This document shows positions 15,026-15,026 of a stretch of DNA of 15,026 bases, piece by piece. The notes below the pieces were generated by a model, which saw only the letters and a list, made by a program, of their open reading frames with translations, was not told the origin of the DNA and made no database searches. The DNA is taken from positions 1 through 15,026 of the forward strand of contig CAJXHQ010000020.1 of NCBI GenBank assembly GCA_913054485.1, read 5' to 3'. Source of the DNA: an uncultured Paracoccaceae bacterium (GTDB taxonomy: Bacteria > Pseudomonadota > Alphaproteobacteria > Rhodobacterales > Rhodobacteraceae). Each line of letters opens with the position of its first letter. The first letter of the stretch is position 1. Both the position numbers and the translations under genes were made by a program.

Positions 15026-15026
15026 C

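Noticed and set aside
1..15026. tRNA, rRNA, CRISPR array, insertion sequence or attachment site
   Set aside because: No cloverleaf-like sequence, regularly spaced repeats, transposase or integrase motifs, or terminal inverted repeats were found on reading.

Overview
The window is GC-rich with strong G/C preference at third codon positions and short intergenic gaps. Protein content and an intergenic repeat of a familiar type suggest a marine alphaproteobacterium of the Rhodobacteraceae (Roseobacter group, Leisingera/Phaeobacter/Ruegeria-like). This assignment is inference; no rRNA, tRNA or marker gene is present. No transposase, integrase or CRISPR array is visible.

Left part (1-4515) is a cell-surface polysaccharide locus. 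On the + strand are the end of a CpsD/CapB-type tyrosine kinase and a Wzz-type chain-length protein. Convergent to these, on the - strand, is a Wzx/PST-type flippase. A GT4 glycosyltransferase, probably starting at TTG 3286, diverges from the flippase across about 234 bp that carries candidate promoters for both. The GT4 gene ends against a hairpin-rich, repeat-like spacer (4516-4635).

Right part (15026 down to 4636) is one - strand operon of seven genes. In order of transcription: the C-terminus of a thioesterase (or of a PKS/NRPS ending in one), a GT2 rhamnosyltransferase-like enzyme, a 1529-residue NRPS, an EntD/Sfp-type phosphopantetheinyl transferase, an exported SGNH-type hydrolase, a glycoside-hydrolase-like protein and a second GT2. 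Five consecutive junctions are 4-bp ATGA or GTGA overlaps, so the set is almost certainly co-expressed. One junction shows that the glycoside-hydrolase-like gene should start at ATG 7429, but the reading frame is broken between there and its main body.

The most interesting object is the NRPS. It reads formyltransferase - degenerate condensation-like region - adenylation domain split by a luciferase-like flavin monooxygenase (MupA/Atu3671 type) - carrier domain. The pocket residues read by eye (DILQLGMIWK) match the classical glycine code (DILQLGLIWK) at 9 of 10 positions. My reading is an assembly line that loads glycine, oxidises it on the carrier and may formylate an amine. It sits inside a polysaccharide locus with glycosyltransferases and two putatively exported carbohydrate-active proteins. 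A polysaccharide or glycoconjugate decorated with a peptide or polyketide group is a reasonable but unproven hypothesis.
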